A stretch of 64,000 bases of DNA from assembly GCA_902605035.1 (NCBI GenBank), contig CACLBB010000005.1, positions 17,899 to 81,898 of the forward strand. The letters are read 5' to 3'. A program made the translations under genes and the position numbers. Shown in pieces: positions 1 to 8,264 of the stretch. The notes below the pieces were generated by a model. The model searched no databases. It saw nothing but the letters and a program-made list of their open reading frames with translations, and was not told the origin of the DNA. Each line of letters opens with the position of its first letter. The stretch's first letter is position 1. This DNA is from an uncultured Pelagibacteraceae bacterium (GTDB lineage Bacteria; Pseudomonadota; Alphaproteobacteria; Pelagibacterales; Pelagibacteraceae).

Positions 1-529
1 ATCCATGGCTCGACGCCTCTATAATAACATTATCAATATTTTTTTTTTTTAATTTTTCAAGATTTCTGTGTAGAGTAATTATATCAGGAGATGTGAGATT
101 AGTTTGAAACAGATTTCCTTTGTGCTTTATGCCTAATGTGCCAATTGAAGCAACTGGAATATTGTTAGCATCTAAAATTTGGTAAAAAAAATCAGCTACT
201 GAAGTTTTTCCGTTGGTCCCTGTTACTGCAAAAATATTTTTTGGTTTAACTTTATAAAAATTAGTCGTAATTTCAACTAAGTATCTTTTTACGTAATTTG
301 TCTTAATTACATTTATTTTATTTTTGATTATACACCTCTTTGAACAAATAATAAGAATTGCTCCTTTTTTAATTGCTTGATGAATATAGTTTTCACCATT
401 AGAATTATTTCCTTTAATTGCAAAGAAAATGAAACCTTTTTTTACTTCATTGCTGTTTAAAGCTAAGCCTTTAATTTTAAGCTTTTTTAGATTTTGTGGA
501 GATCGTTTAATTAGGTTTTTTAGCAACAT
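1..529 (-). CDS. murE: UDP-N-acetylmuramoyl-tripeptide synthetase MurE, N-terminal part (cut by window edge)
   Basis: This partial gene runs off the left edge of the window, so only about the first 176 residues are visible. I translated it from the minus strand starting at the ATG at 529. The Mur ligase ATP-binding loop VTGTNGKTS is present about residue 105-113, followed by a TSPD/ASSHG region typical of MurE rather than MurC, MurD or MurF. MurE adds the third stem-peptide residue (normally meso-diaminopimelate in Gram-negative bacteria) to UDP-MurNAc-L-Ala-D-Glu in the cytoplasm. The start overlaps the end of ftsI by 23 bp, the usual ftsI-murE order of the dcw cluster. Substrate specificity cannot be read because the C-terminal domain is outside the window. 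Confidence 0.9.
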   Translation of the reverse strand, partial: MLLKNLIKRSPQNLKKLKIKGLALNSNEVKKGFIFFAIKGNNSNGENYIHQAIKKGAILIICSKRCIIKNKINVIKTNYVKRYLVEITTNFYKVKPKNIFAVTGTNGKTSVADFFYQILDANNIPVASIGTLGIKHKGNLFQTNLTSPDIITLHRNLEKLKKKNIDNVIIEASSHG

Positions 530-2234
530 TTGTGTTGTAAAATTCCTCATTATTTATGGCTAAAATAGGTCCAATTCTTTTTATAATTCTGCCAGCAGTA
601 TAAACAGAATTCCAACCAGCCTCATTTCTAGTGCCTTTGATCTTTATCCCTCTATAATTATAGATTAAATCATGCGCGACCTGAGGATTCTCTAACATTA
701 CAAGTAAAGCAAATTTTGGATTATAAGAGGGGAATACAGAAATGAAAGTATTTAAATTTTTGTTCTCATTTCCATACTTTTGTGAAGTCCCAGTTTTTCC
801 TCCAACATCGTACCCGTAAATATCTGCTAAACTCGCTGTACCCTCTTTATCTGTCACGACTTTTCTTAGGATAGTATTGATTTTTTTACTAGTTTGTTCG
901 GAAATTATCTTTTTTTCTTTTTTATATTTTTTTTTTATTACAATTGTTGGTTTTACGTAATTACCTCCATTGGCTAGTGCTGAGTAAGTAGCTGTTGCCT
1001 GTAAAGGAGTAACTGCAATTCCATGACCATAGGAAATAGTTTCTAGTTTACACTTATTCCAATTAAAACTTAATGGTGTACCAAGCTCTTCTAGTTCCAG
1101 TTCTGGCTTATTTAATAGTTTGGTTTTATTAATGAAGTCTATAAAATCTTGTTGTCCCACTTTTCTAGCTAACATTAAAGTACCGATATTAGAAGATCTA
1201 ATTAAGATATCCTCAACGGACAAATCTTTAGGAAATTTTTTTATATCGGAAATTTCATGAATAGAGCATTTTATTTTTCTAGGTATGTTCTCAATAATCG
1301 TTTCAGATTTAACTATGTTCTTCTCAAGAGCTAAAGCTATAGTAAAAGTTTTAAAAATTGAACCTAGCTCATAAACACCTTTTGTAATTTTATTTATATA
1401 GTTTTTATCTACAATCTTTTCTCTTTTATTTATGTCAAAATTAGGTAAAGAAACCAAAGATAATATTTCACCATTTTTTACGTTCATTAATAAAGCACCT
1501 CCACCAGTTGCATTAAAAATATTTAAAGCGTTATTGAGTTCATTATCAACTATATGCTGAATATTTGTGTCTAAGGTTAATTTTAAAGGATCTTTTATTA
1601 AATTATTTTCTTTAAGACTATTATCAAAATATTTTTCTACACCAGAAATTCCATAATTATCAAAATCTACTTGTCCTAAAATATGACTATATAGATTTGC
1701 ATGAGTGTATATTCTTGACTGGAAAGGTTCAAATATAATCCCTTTTTCACCAAGAGACCATAATTTCTCTTTATCTTTTTGATCTAATCTTTTTTTTAAA
1801 TAAAAATATTTTCCTTTATTTAAATTTTTTTCAATATTTTCAATATTTAAATCAGGAAAATTTATTCTTATATTAATTAAAAAATTATTTTTGTTTTTTA
1901 TTAAATTCGGATTAATTGCTGCATGAAAAGATTTTACGTTTCTAGATATTACTATACCATTTCTATCGACAATGTCTCTCCTCAAAAGTTTTTGGTTAAG
2001 AGAATTATTGTTTAACGAATAGTGATCCAAATCTTGAAGAGAAACAAAAACAATTTTGATAGAAAATATTGTAATTAAAGAAAAAAATAAAAAAAATAAA
2101 AGATATATCCTGTCCTGTGAAATATTAGATTTCAAAACTTGTTTTTTTTTATTATTTGATTCTAAGTAATCTTCAAAATAAAAACTTTTTTGATTAAAAT
2201 TAAAATCTTTATTTTTTTTGTGCTTTTTTTTCAT
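507..2234 (-). CDS. ftsI: Division-specific peptidoglycan transpeptidase FtsI (PBP3)
   Basis: The 575-residue protein has a short cytoplasmic N-terminus, one membrane anchor at about residues 41-65, a penicillin-binding-protein dimerisation domain and a C-terminal transpeptidase domain. The three active-site motifs are visible: SIFK with nucleophile Ser292, SSN near residue 345 and KTGTS near residue 478. FtsI cross-links septal peptidoglycan in the periplasm as part of the FtsW/FtsI divisome. The gene sits between an ftsL-like gene (26 bp overlap) and murE (23 bp overlap), as in the classical division cluster. Length and motifs are normal for class B PBPs. Confidence 0.93.
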   Translation of the reverse strand: MKKKHKKNKDFNFNQKSFYFEDYLESNNKKKQVLKSNISQDRIYLLFFLFFSLITIFSIKIVFVSLQDLDHYSLNNNSLNQKLLRRDIVDRNGIVISRNVKSFHAAINPNLIKNKNNFLINIRINFPDLNIENIEKNLNKGKYFYLKKRLDQKDKEKLWSLGEKGIIFEPFQSRIYTHANLYSHILGQVDFDNYGISGVEKYFDNSLKENNLIKDPLKLTLDTNIQHIVDNELNNALNIFNATGGGALLMNVKNGEILSLVSLPNFDINKREKIVDKNYINKITKGVYELGSIFKTFTIALALEKNIVKSETIIENIPRKIKCSIHEISDIKKFPKDLSVEDILIRSSNIGTLMLARKVGQQDFIDFINKTKLLNKPELELEELGTPLSFNWNKCKLETISYGHGIAVTPLQATATYSALANGGNYVKPTIVIKKKYKKEKKIISEQTSKKINTILRKVVTDKEGTASLADIYGYDVGGKTGTSQKYGNENKNLNTFISVFPSYNPKFALLVMLENPQVAHDLIYNYRGIKIKGTRNEAGWNSVYTAGRIIKRIGPILAINNEEFYNTNVAKKPN

Positions 2235-2547
2235 TATTTCTCTTAAGTATTGTTATTTTTTTTTGAGATTCTAAAAAACTTTTATAGCTAAAGTATATTC
2301 TTGAAAAATCCATTGGTTGATAATCTACTATGGATAGTTTTTTCATTTTTTGGGATAAACTTTTAGGTGAAGAAAGGTAAAAATAATCTAATTCTGTCTC
2401 TTTCAAATCCTTTTCAATTAATGAAATTTTCTTTTGTATCTTATAAATATCTTTTTCGATTGATCTAGTCTCAGTTTTAATAATTGAAGTAAAACCTAAT
2501 AAAAAAGAAAATATACAAATTGATAGAATAACTTTAATTTTAGGCAT
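2209..2547 (-). CDS. ftsL: FtsL-like divisome protein
   Basis: This 112-residue protein has one hydrophobic segment near the N-terminus (about residues 5-22), followed by a charged heptad-like stretch (about 28-55) that looks like a coiled coil. FtsL proteins are poorly conserved bitopic division proteins that pair with FtsB and FtsQ and help activate FtsWI. The assignment rests mainly on position, size and topology: it lies exactly between rsmH (8 bp overlap) and ftsI (26 bp overlap), where ftsL is found in nearly all dcw clusters. Sequence alone would not prove it. Confidence 0.7.
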   Translation of the reverse strand: MPKIKVILSICIFSFLLGFTSIIKTETRSIEKDIYKIQKKISLIEKDLKETELDYFYLSSPKSLSQKMKKLSIVDYQPMDFSRIYFSYKSFLESQKKITILKRNNEKKAQKK

Positions 2548-3553
2548 GAGTGCTCTCCAAATCTAAATACTTTTTAAATTTTGTTTCCATTTTACCAGGG
2601 TATACAAATTTATTTCTACTTCTGATAGCAAATCTAAGTTTTGCTGACCTAGAGGAAGGGTTGTTTATAATTTCAATGTTGGAAGGTTTAAACACTTTGT
2701 TTCTATATTTTTCAAAAAGGTTAGTGCTCTCTATTTCATTTTCAGGAAAATATCTTGATGGTTTGGATCGATTAGATGAAAAATTGTTAAAAAAATATTT
2801 TACAATTTTATCTTCTATGGAATGAAAGCTTATAACTAAGATTTTGCCACCTGGTTTTAAAATTTTAGTAGCAGTTATTATGCCTTTTAAAAGTTCAGTA
2901 ATTTCTTTATTTACATATATTCGTAAAGCTTGAAATGTCTTAGTGCTTGGATTGATTTTGCTGGAATAACTTTTTTTCTTACTTCTTTTTATTATTTCTG
3001 CCAATTGATCTGCTTGGGTAATCTTTTTAATTGATCGTGATTTAATTATGTTTCTTGCAATTTTTGACGCATCTTTTTCTTCTCCAAGAATTTTTATTAT
3101 AAACTTAAGTTTTTTCTCACTGTAATTGTTTATTACTTCTTCTGCAGATAGATTTGTTAAACCCATTGACATATCTAGAGCATCTTTAGATTTAAAAGAA
3201 AAGCCTCTTTTTAAATCATTTAATTGAATTGAAGATAATCCTAAATCAAATAAAATTACATCTGCTTGCTGTTTGTTTAAAATGCTCTCAATTGTACTAA
3301 ATTTTTTTTGAAAGAAAGAAAATCTATTTGGGTATTTTTTTTCTAATTCCTTGGCGATGTCATAAATAAATTTATCCCGATCTAATGCTATAACTTTTGT
3401 ATCAGAAAATTCTAAAAGTTTTCTAGAGACCCCTCCTCCTCCGAAGGTGCAATCTATAAAAACACCACCCTTTTCTGGAGAACAAATCTTTATTACTTCA
3501 TCCAACATCACCGAAAAATGTTGAAATTTCGGTGTGTTTGTTGGAATAACCAT
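2540..3553 (-). CDS. rsmH: 16S rRNA (cytosine(1402)-N(4))-methyltransferase RsmH (MraW)
   Basis: The 337-residue protein shows the RsmH signature: HFSVML at the N-terminus, the SAM-binding loop DCTFGGGGVSRKLLE at about residues 34-48, FDLGLSS at about 100, and the C-terminal SFHSIEDKIVKYFF segment followed by the NPSSRSAKLR motif. RsmH N4-methylates C1402 in the decoding centre of 16S rRNA with SAM. In dcw clusters it normally follows mraZ directly; here ftsZ lies between the two. The ATG at 3553 is chosen because it precedes the conserved HFSVML by about a dozen residues, as usual. Confidence 0.95.
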   Translation of the reverse strand: MVIPTNTPKFQHFSVMLDEVIKICSPEKGGVFIDCTFGGGGVSRKLLEFSDTKVIALDRDKFIYDIAKELEKKYPNRFSFFQKKFSTIESILNKQQADVILFDLGLSSIQLNDLKRGFSFKSKDALDMSMGLTNLSAEEVINNYSEKKLKFIIKILGEEKDASKIARNIIKSRSIKKITQADQLAEIIKRSKKKSYSSKINPSTKTFQALRIYVNKEITELLKGIITATKILKPGGKILVISFHSIEDKIVKYFFNNFSSNRSKPSRYFPENEIESTNLFEKYRNKVFKPSNIEIINNPSSRSAKLRFAIRSRNKFVYPGKMETKFKKYLDLESTHA

Positions 3554-3571
3554 AATATATATGAGCTATCA

Positions 3572-5068
3572 TTAAAATTTTTGTTTTCTTAAAAATGCAG
3601 GTATTTCAAAATCTTCTTCTTCATTAGAATCATTTTCAAAAAGTTTGTCAGAATTAAGCTCCCTCTCTTCATCTAAAACCTGCTCTCTTTCTAAGTGCTC
3701 ATCATCAGAAAATAATTTTGGAGTATGCTCTTGATCAGAATCTACAAAATCATTATCAGAGTTAGAAATGTTAATTTCATCGGGAGAAGTTGTATTGTCA
3801 TTGCTTTCCAGATATGAGGTGCTTTCTATTGAAACCCCATTAGGTATTGCTTCTTCTTCTATACTTTGAGGGGGTTCATTTCTAATTTCTGGATTATTAG
3901 GTTCTAGTTTATTAATTGAAGACTTTAAACCCTCTTCATTAATTTCGTATTTCTCATCTAATTTCAAAGCAGTTGCTCCATCAATTGATCCTATGGCATC
4001 ATTTTCTACATTGTTGCTCTGTGAAAATAGGCCTTCAGAATAACCTTGATTTCTATTTTGTATTCTAGAAACCATATTTAAAACAGTGCTAGTCTCTGTT
4101 TTATGACCATCTAAGGCAGTAGCAACTATTGATACTCGCATTTTACCTTCCATGTTTTCATCCTTAATTGCCCCAAATATTACATCTGCTTCGGGATCTA
4201 CCTCAGCTCTTACTTTTTGGGCAGTTTGATCTACCTCGAACAAAGTTAAATCTTTTCCACCAGTAATGTTTATTAGCAATCCTTTGGCACCTTTTAACGA
4301 ATATTCGTCTATCAATGGATTGTTTAATGCCATTTCAGTAGCAGCCATAGCTCTATTCTCACCTTCAGCCTCTCCAGTTCCCATCATTGCTTTTCCCATT
4401 GAGCTCATAACTGTTTCAACATCAGCAAAGTCTAAATTTATCATGCCTGGCCTTACCATTAAATCAGTGACACTTTGAACCCCCTGTTTTAAAACATTAT
4501 TAGAAAGTGTGAATGACTCTTCAAACGTTGTTGTCTCGTTTGCAATTTTAAAAAGATTTTGATTAGGAACAACTATTGTTGTATCTAAATGTTTTTTAAG
4601 TGCTTCTAGACCTTCTACAGCTCTTCTCATTCTTTTTGGGCCTTCATAAGAGAAAGGTAATGTCGTTACACCTACTGTCAAAATATTTAATTCTTTTGCA
4701 GCTTTAGCAATTACATGTGAAGCCCCTGTACCAGTTCCTCCGCCCATTCCAGCTGCAATAAAAACCATGTTACTTCCTTGCATATAATTTACTATTTCGC
4801 TAATAGACTCATCTGCAGCTGCCTGTCCGATATTATGTTTTGCTCCAGCTCCTAACCCCTTAGTCAAATTCATGCCTATTTGAATTTTTGCGTGGGCTTT
4901 ACTCATTTTTAAATCTTGAGCATCAGTATTTACTGCAACAAATTCTACTCCTTCCATTCCAGCTTCGATCATTGCGTTAATAGCATTGCCTCCTGCACCC
5001 CCAACTCCTAAAACTAAAATTCTAGGTTTTAATTCTTTAAGTTCTCCTCCTCCAATATTTATACTCAT
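3572..5068 (-). CDS. ftsZ: Cell division GTPase FtsZ
   Basis: The protein (498 residues from the chosen start) has the tubulin-like GTPase domain with the GGGTGTGAS motif near residue 105 and a long acidic, disordered C-terminal linker (about residues 330-485). It ends in the conserved C-terminal peptide IPAFLRKQ, which binds FtsA/ZipA-type partners. FtsZ polymerises at mid-cell into the Z ring. I choose the ATG at 5068, not an upstream in-frame codon, because it overlaps the mraZ stop as ATGA and is preceded by a very strong ribosome-binding site (GGGGAGG at 5073-5079). The location between mraZ and rsmH is unusual; ftsZ normally ends the dcw cluster after ftsQ and ftsA. Confidence 0.96.
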   Translation of the reverse strand: MSINIGGGELKELKPRILVLGVGGAGGNAINAMIEAGMEGVEFVAVNTDAQDLKMSKAHAKIQIGMNLTKGLGAGAKHNIGQAAADESISEIVNYMQGSNMVFIAAGMGGGTGTGASHVIAKAAKELNILTVGVTTLPFSYEGPKRMRRAVEGLEALKKHLDTTIVVPNQNLFKIANETTTFEESFTLSNNVLKQGVQSVTDLMVRPGMINLDFADVETVMSSMGKAMMGTGEAEGENRAMAATEMALNNPLIDEYSLKGAKGLLINITGGKDLTLFEVDQTAQKVRAEVDPEADVIFGAIKDENMEGKMRVSIVATALDGHKTETSTVLNMVSRIQNRNQGYSEGLFSQSNNVENDAIGSIDGATALKLDEKYEINEEGLKSSINKLEPNNPEIRNEPPQSIEEEAIPNGVSIESTSYLESNDNTTSPDEINISNSDNDFVDSDQEHTPKLFSDDEHLEREQVLDEERELNSDKLFENDSNEEEDFEIPAFLRKQKF

Positions 5069-5529
5069 TTTGCCTCCCCTTTTTGTTTGGTTTCCCATTT
5101 AAGATTTGATCTATTTTGATAAGCCTTTTTTCTTGCTACAACCTTAAATTTTTCAAATATTTTTGGCTCCCATATTTGAAAAGTTTTTCCTAGCCCTACA
5201 AATAAAACATTATTCTTAATGTTAGCGTGCTTAAGTAATTTTTCTGTAAATGACACCCTGCCTTCAGTATCAAACTGAAGATTTACACTTTCTGATAATA
5301 TTGAAGTTGCAAAATAATCTCTTTTTTCTTCAAATGGATTTAGTGAATCTATGGTGCTTGATAGTTTTTCAATTCTATCTTGCGAGCATGCTTCTAAAGC
5401 AGAGTGGTTAAATGAAGGATAGCTAATAAAGCCGTTATAACCCAAAGAACTTAAGTGTGATCTAAAAGTTGCTGGCACCGACACCCTCCCTTTTTTGTCT
5501 AACTTGTTTTCGTAACTTGATAAAAACAT
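5065..5529 (-). CDS. mraZ: MraZ, transcriptional regulator of the dcw cluster
   Basis: MraZ is an AbrB-like DNA-binding protein that represses the division/cell-wall operon by binding TGGGN repeats. The sequence begins MFLSSYENKLDKKGRVSVPA, matching the first MraZ repeat; a second repeat with the LQFDTEGRVSF signature follows around residue 80. The ATG at 5529 is chosen because the family starts directly before this motif; an in-frame TTG 18 bp upstream is less likely. A GAGG lies about 12 nt upstream. The stop codon overlaps the ftsZ start by 4 bp, so the two are probably translationally coupled. A matching operator lies directly upstream (5572-5596). Confidence 0.94.
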   Translation of the reverse strand: MFLSSYENKLDKKGRVSVPATFRSHLSSLGYNGFISYPSFNHSALEACSQDRIEKLSSTIDSLNPFEEKRDYFATSILSESVNLQFDTEGRVSFTEKLLKHANIKNNVLFVGLGKTFQIWEPKIFEKFKVVARKKAYQNRSNLKWETKQKGEAK

Positions 5530-5571
5530 TACTTTTTTTAACCTCAAATATTTTCAAATCACCCTCCATTA

Positions 5572-5596
5572 TGGGATTATTTGGGATCGTATGGGT
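5572..5596 (-). promoter_or_regulatory. MraZ-type operator: three TGGGN boxes
   Basis: On the plus strand TGGGA (5572-5576), TGGGA (5582-5586) and TGGGT (5592-5596) are separated by exactly 5 nt each, giving a 10-bp period. This is the spacing reported for MraZ binding upstream of mraZ in enterobacteria. The boxes flank and overlap the predicted -10 element (5586-5591), so bound MraZ would block RNA polymerase. Autoregulation is inferred; the repeat geometry is seen directly. Confidence 0.8.
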
Positions 5597-5614
5597 TTTA
5601 ATTTAATTAGTCAA
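5586..5614 (-). promoter_or_regulatory. Predicted sigma-70 promoter of the mraZ-ftsZ-rsmH-ftsL-ftsI-murE cluster
   Basis: Reading the minus strand, TTGACT (5614-5609) is followed after 17 nt by TACGAT (5591-5586). This fits sigma-70 spacing with a 5/6 match at -35 and 4/6 at -10. Transcription would begin near 5579, leaving a leader of about 50 nt before the mraZ ATG. Confidence 0.6.
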
Positions 5615-5669
5615 TACAATAGTTTTTTTGAGCACTAGCACAAAAAGGGAACATTACTTAGGGATATAT

Positions 5670-6024
5670 GTCAGATAGTCTGTAAGCCGGGTTCTGTCAT
5701 TTAAGAGATCATTTCTCTAGGCTTAAATTCACATCTAAGCTCAAGCGGTTAACCCAGAAGACTAACTAAAGACTGTTTTTAGCAATTATTGCAGTGTCTT
5801 CTCTATTTAACCTTGCTCCCAGTGGGGTTTGCCGTGCGTTTTTTGTTGCCAAAAAACCGGTGAGCTCTTACCTCGCCGTTTCACCCTTGCCTTGATAAGG
5901 CGGTTTATTTTCTGTGGCACTATCCCTGAAGTCACCTTCGCCAGCCATTAACTGGCACTGTGTCTTTATGGAGCCCGGACTTTCCTCCATTAGCAAACTA
6001 ATGGCGATCATCCAACTATCTGAC
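5670..6024 (-). ncRNA. rnpB: RNase P RNA (M1 RNA), bacterial type A
   Basis: The minus strand carries the hallmarks of the catalytic RNA of RNase P, which trims 5' leaders from pre-tRNAs. The 5' part contains GGAGGAAAGTCCGGGCTCC and the 3' part contains ACAGAACCCGGCTTA. The ends are set by the terminal P1 helix: GTCAGATAG at the 5' end (6024-6016) pairs with CTATCTGAC at the 3' end (5678-5670). The resulting length of about 355 nt is normal. It has its own predicted promoter upstream and lies between the amidase gene and the dcw promoter, all on the same strand. Confidence 0.95.
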
Positions 6025-6030
6025 AAGTGA

Positions 6031-6059
6031 TATTTATTGATTTAGTGATTAAAAATCAA
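6031..6059 (-). promoter_or_regulatory. Predicted promoter of rnpB
   Basis: On the minus strand TTGATT (6059-6054), a 17-nt spacer and TAAATA (6036-6031) end six bases before the first base of the P1 helix (6024). The position fits a start of transcription at the mature 5' end. The -10 match is weak (3/6), so the call rests largely on spacing. Confidence 0.45.
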
Positions 6060-6066
6060 GCAAAAT

Positions 6067-6789
6067 TTATTTATTTTTACTCAATAAATGGCTAATTTTT
6101 AGGCATTCTGGATCAATCAACCCGTTAACTTTATTTTGCCTGAATCTACTTTGAAAAGCTTTAATGATGATTTTATCAGACTTGGCGGTTCTATCTAAAT
6201 TGAAATACCTGTAACCAAATTTAAACAAATTATTGAAAAAAAAATTACGGCTCTTTTTTGCATCAAATGTACTGTAATTAATTTGTTTTTTTTTAAGTGC
6301 GTACCAAATTCCTAAATTTTTCTGTTTTAGCTGAGACCATGGAAATTTCTCTCCAGGATCTATTTTTCTTAGAGGAGCTATATCTGAATGTCCGAGTATA
6401 AATTTATTTTTGATTTTATATTTTTTTTTTAATCTAAGGCAAAGTTGAATTAAAGTTTTAATTTGTTTTGGAGGAAATTTTTGATAGCCAAATTTGTGCC
6501 CTTTATTTACAAGCTCAATCCCAATTGAACTTTCATTTAAATTTTTTGTTTTTTTCCATTGCGATTTTCCCGCATGCCAGGCCACTTTATTGTCACTAAT
6601 CATTTGGTAAATCTTACCCTCACGTCCGATTAAGTAATGGCAACTCACTTTATATTTTTTTGCAGTTAATCTCTTGATTGATGCACGTATAGATTGCATT
6701 CCTGTATAATGAATTATCAGATGCTTGATTTTTTTCGTATTTCTTACTTTTCTTGAACAACTTTTTGATTTTAAGGCTATATATTTCAT
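6067..6789 (-). CDS. N-acetylmuramoyl-L-alanine amidase, AmpD/AmiD type (Amidase_2)
   Basis: Amidase_2 enzymes are zinc hydrolases that cut the bond between MurNAc and the stem peptide. The sequence shows the zinc-site elements: HYTGM near the N-terminus, WHAGKSQW in the middle, and GHSDIAPLRKIDPG supplying the second His and the Asp. A C-terminal segment of about 60 residues resembles a degenerate peptidoglycan-binding domain, as in AmiD. No signal peptide is visible from the ATG at 6789 (MKYIALKS), so a cytoplasmic recycling role (AmpD-like) is possible; an earlier in-frame start at 6822 would add 11 hydrophobic residues (MSIFCILIS...), leaving export open. The start is therefore uncertain. 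Confidence 0.85.
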   Translation of the reverse strand: MKYIALKSKSCSRKVRNTKKIKHLIIHYTGMQSIRASIKRLTAKKYKVSCHYLIGREGKIYQMISDNKVAWHAGKSQWKKTKNLNESSIGIELVNKGHKFGYQKFPPKQIKTLIQLCLRLKKKYKIKNKFILGHSDIAPLRKIDPGEKFPWSQLKQKNLGIWYALKKKQINYSTFDAKKSRNFFFNNLFKFGYRYFNLDRTAKSDKIIIKAFQSRFRQNKVNGLIDPECLKISHLLSKNK

Positions 6790-6896
6790 TATTTTTGATA
6801 TTAGGATGCAAAATATAGACAAAATTAAGGTTAAAATCTCTTAAAATAAACAATGTATTATGTGCAAAATCTTAAATATTTATATATATAGCGAAC

Positions 6897-7646
6897 ATGG
6901 GATTTAAAAAATTACAATTAATAATTTGTTCAGTTTTATTGGCATTAACTGTTGGTGCTCAAGCTGAAACAAACACAGACAAGGAATGTTTCGAAAAGAT
7001 CAGTAGAGGAGTTTTTCAATTTAATCAGGGATTCGATAAAGCAATTTTAAAACCAGTAGCGAAAGCTTATAATAAACTTCCTGATCCTGTAAGAAAGGGT
7101 ACAAGTAATTTTACCTCTAATATCGCAACTTTATTATCTATTCCTAATCATCTTCTTCAAGGCGAAGTGAGACTAGCGGGCCATGCAACAGGAAGTTTTT
7201 TAGTAAATACAACTATTGGAGTTTTGGGTTTAGGAAATCCCGCTGCACTAATGGGACTAGAAAATCAAAAAGAGGATTTAGGTCAAACATTAGGCTCTTA
7301 CGGAGTTAAAGGTGGATGTTATTTCGTTTTACCAATTTTAGGTCCTACTACTGTAAGGGATACGGTTGGAATGATAGTTGATACTAGCTATCTTGATCCT
7401 TTTGCTAGAATAACTTGGCATGAAAAGGAAATTAAAAACATTTCAGGCACTAAAATTGATTACGTTGGTGTTAAAGCTGCGGACGTAGTCGATTTCAGAG
7501 GAAATAATATGACAAACTTTGATAGTTTAGAGAAAAACTCGATTGATTTATACGCAGCTACAAAAAGTTTATACTTACAAAATAGAAAAAATAAAATTAA
7601 TAACTCCAGTGAGAGTGAAGATGACTGGGGAAATTTAGACAACTGA
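6897..7646 (+). CDS. mlaA: MlaA/VacJ family outer-membrane lipid asymmetry protein
   Basis: MlaA forms a doughnut in the outer membrane that removes misplaced phospholipids and passes them to periplasmic MlaC. The 249-residue protein has a signal peptide (about residues 1-23, cleavage after AQA) and the MlaA core: FNQGFDKAILKPVAKAY, then VNTTIGVLGLGNPA, DLGQTLGSYGVKGGCY and LPILGPTTVRDTVG. Unlike enterobacterial MlaA it has no lipobox cysteine at the cleavage site, so it is probably not a lipoprotein. mlaC follows after 13 bp on the same strand, supporting the role. Confidence 0.92.
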   Translation: MGFKKLQLIICSVLLALTVGAQAETNTDKECFEKISRGVFQFNQGFDKAILKPVAKAYNKLPDPVRKGTSNFTSNIATLLSIPNHLLQGEVRLAGHATGSFLVNTTIGVLGLGNPAALMGLENQKEDLGQTLGSYGVKGGCYFVLPILGPTTVRDTVGMIVDTSYLDPFARITWHEKEIKNISGTKIDYVGVKAADVVDFRGNNMTNFDSLEKNSIDLYAATKSLYLQNRKNKINNSSESEDDWGNLDN

Positions 7647-7659
7647 GACTAGCTTAAAA

Positions 7660-8259
7660 ATGAAAAAGTTAAGTCTCATTTTATTTTCTATAATCTTAAT
7701 CTTCAAAAGTGCTCATGCTACCAATTATAGCACAGATCCTGAGCTATTTGTGTCTGAGTTAGTTAATGACGCGATAAGTAAGTTATCTGACAAAAATTTA
7801 AATGAGCAAGAAAAAGCAATTTTTATTGAAAAAGTTGCCTTAGAAAATGTAGATATAAACGCTTTAGGTTTATATACTCTTGGAGAATTAAGAAAAACGG
7901 CTAAAAAAAGTTCTTTAGATAAATACCAAAAAGTTTTCGAAAAATATTTTTTAAAAAGTTTAACCTCTAGATTAACTGACTACTCCTCAAATAAATTTGA
8001 AGTGATAAGTGCTGAGAAAAAAAGTTCAAATTATACTATAGTCAAATCTAGAATAGCACAAAGTGATAATCAGCCAGAAATTAAAATAGACTGGAGAATT
8101 TATACCAAAAATCAAGATAAACCACTTATAAGAGACCTTATCGTAGAGGGACTGAGTTTAGCAAGAACTCAAAAAGAAGAATTCGCCTCTATTTTAAATT
8201 CTAATGATAATGATATTAATATTTTAATCAGTAAACTTGAAGAATTTGTAACTAATTAA
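7660..8259 (+). CDS. mlaC: MlaC-family periplasmic phospholipid-binding protein
   Basis: This 199-residue protein has an N-terminal signal peptide (about residues 1-20, cleavage after AHA). It then shows the MlaC/Ttg2D pattern of a helical start followed by a segment ending in IDWRIYTKNQDKPLIRDLIVEG, where the family has a conserved W...DV.VEG-type motif. MlaC shuttles phospholipids between the MlaA outer-membrane complex and the inner-membrane MlaFEDB transporter. Its placement directly after mlaA is strong context. The transporter genes themselves are not in this window. Confidence 0.85.
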   Translation: MKKLSLILFSIILIFKSAHATNYSTDPELFVSELVNDAISKLSDKNLNEQEKAIFIEKVALENVDINALGLYTLGELRKTAKKSSLDKYQKVFEKYFLKSLTSRLTDYSSNKFEVISAEKKSSNYTIVKSRIAQSDNQPEIKIDWRIYTKNQDKPLIRDLIVEGLSLARTQKEEFASILNSNDNDINILISKLEEFVTN

Positions 8260-8264
8260 TATTT

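Noticed and set aside
2550..2825. 91-aa open frame on the plus strand inside rsmH
   Set aside because: It lies fully antisense to the conserved C-terminal part of rsmH and shows no recognisable protein features or ribosome-binding site.
5068..5098. Longer ftsZ start inside mraZ
   Set aside because: The ATG at 5068 has an exact ATGA overlap with mraZ and a strong GGGGAGG site; the extra ten residues (MGNQTKRGGK) are not part of FtsZ.
6650..6853. 67-aa minus-strand frame upstream of and overlapping the amidase gene
   Set aside because: It is an out-of-frame reading across the amidase N-terminus with no family resemblance.
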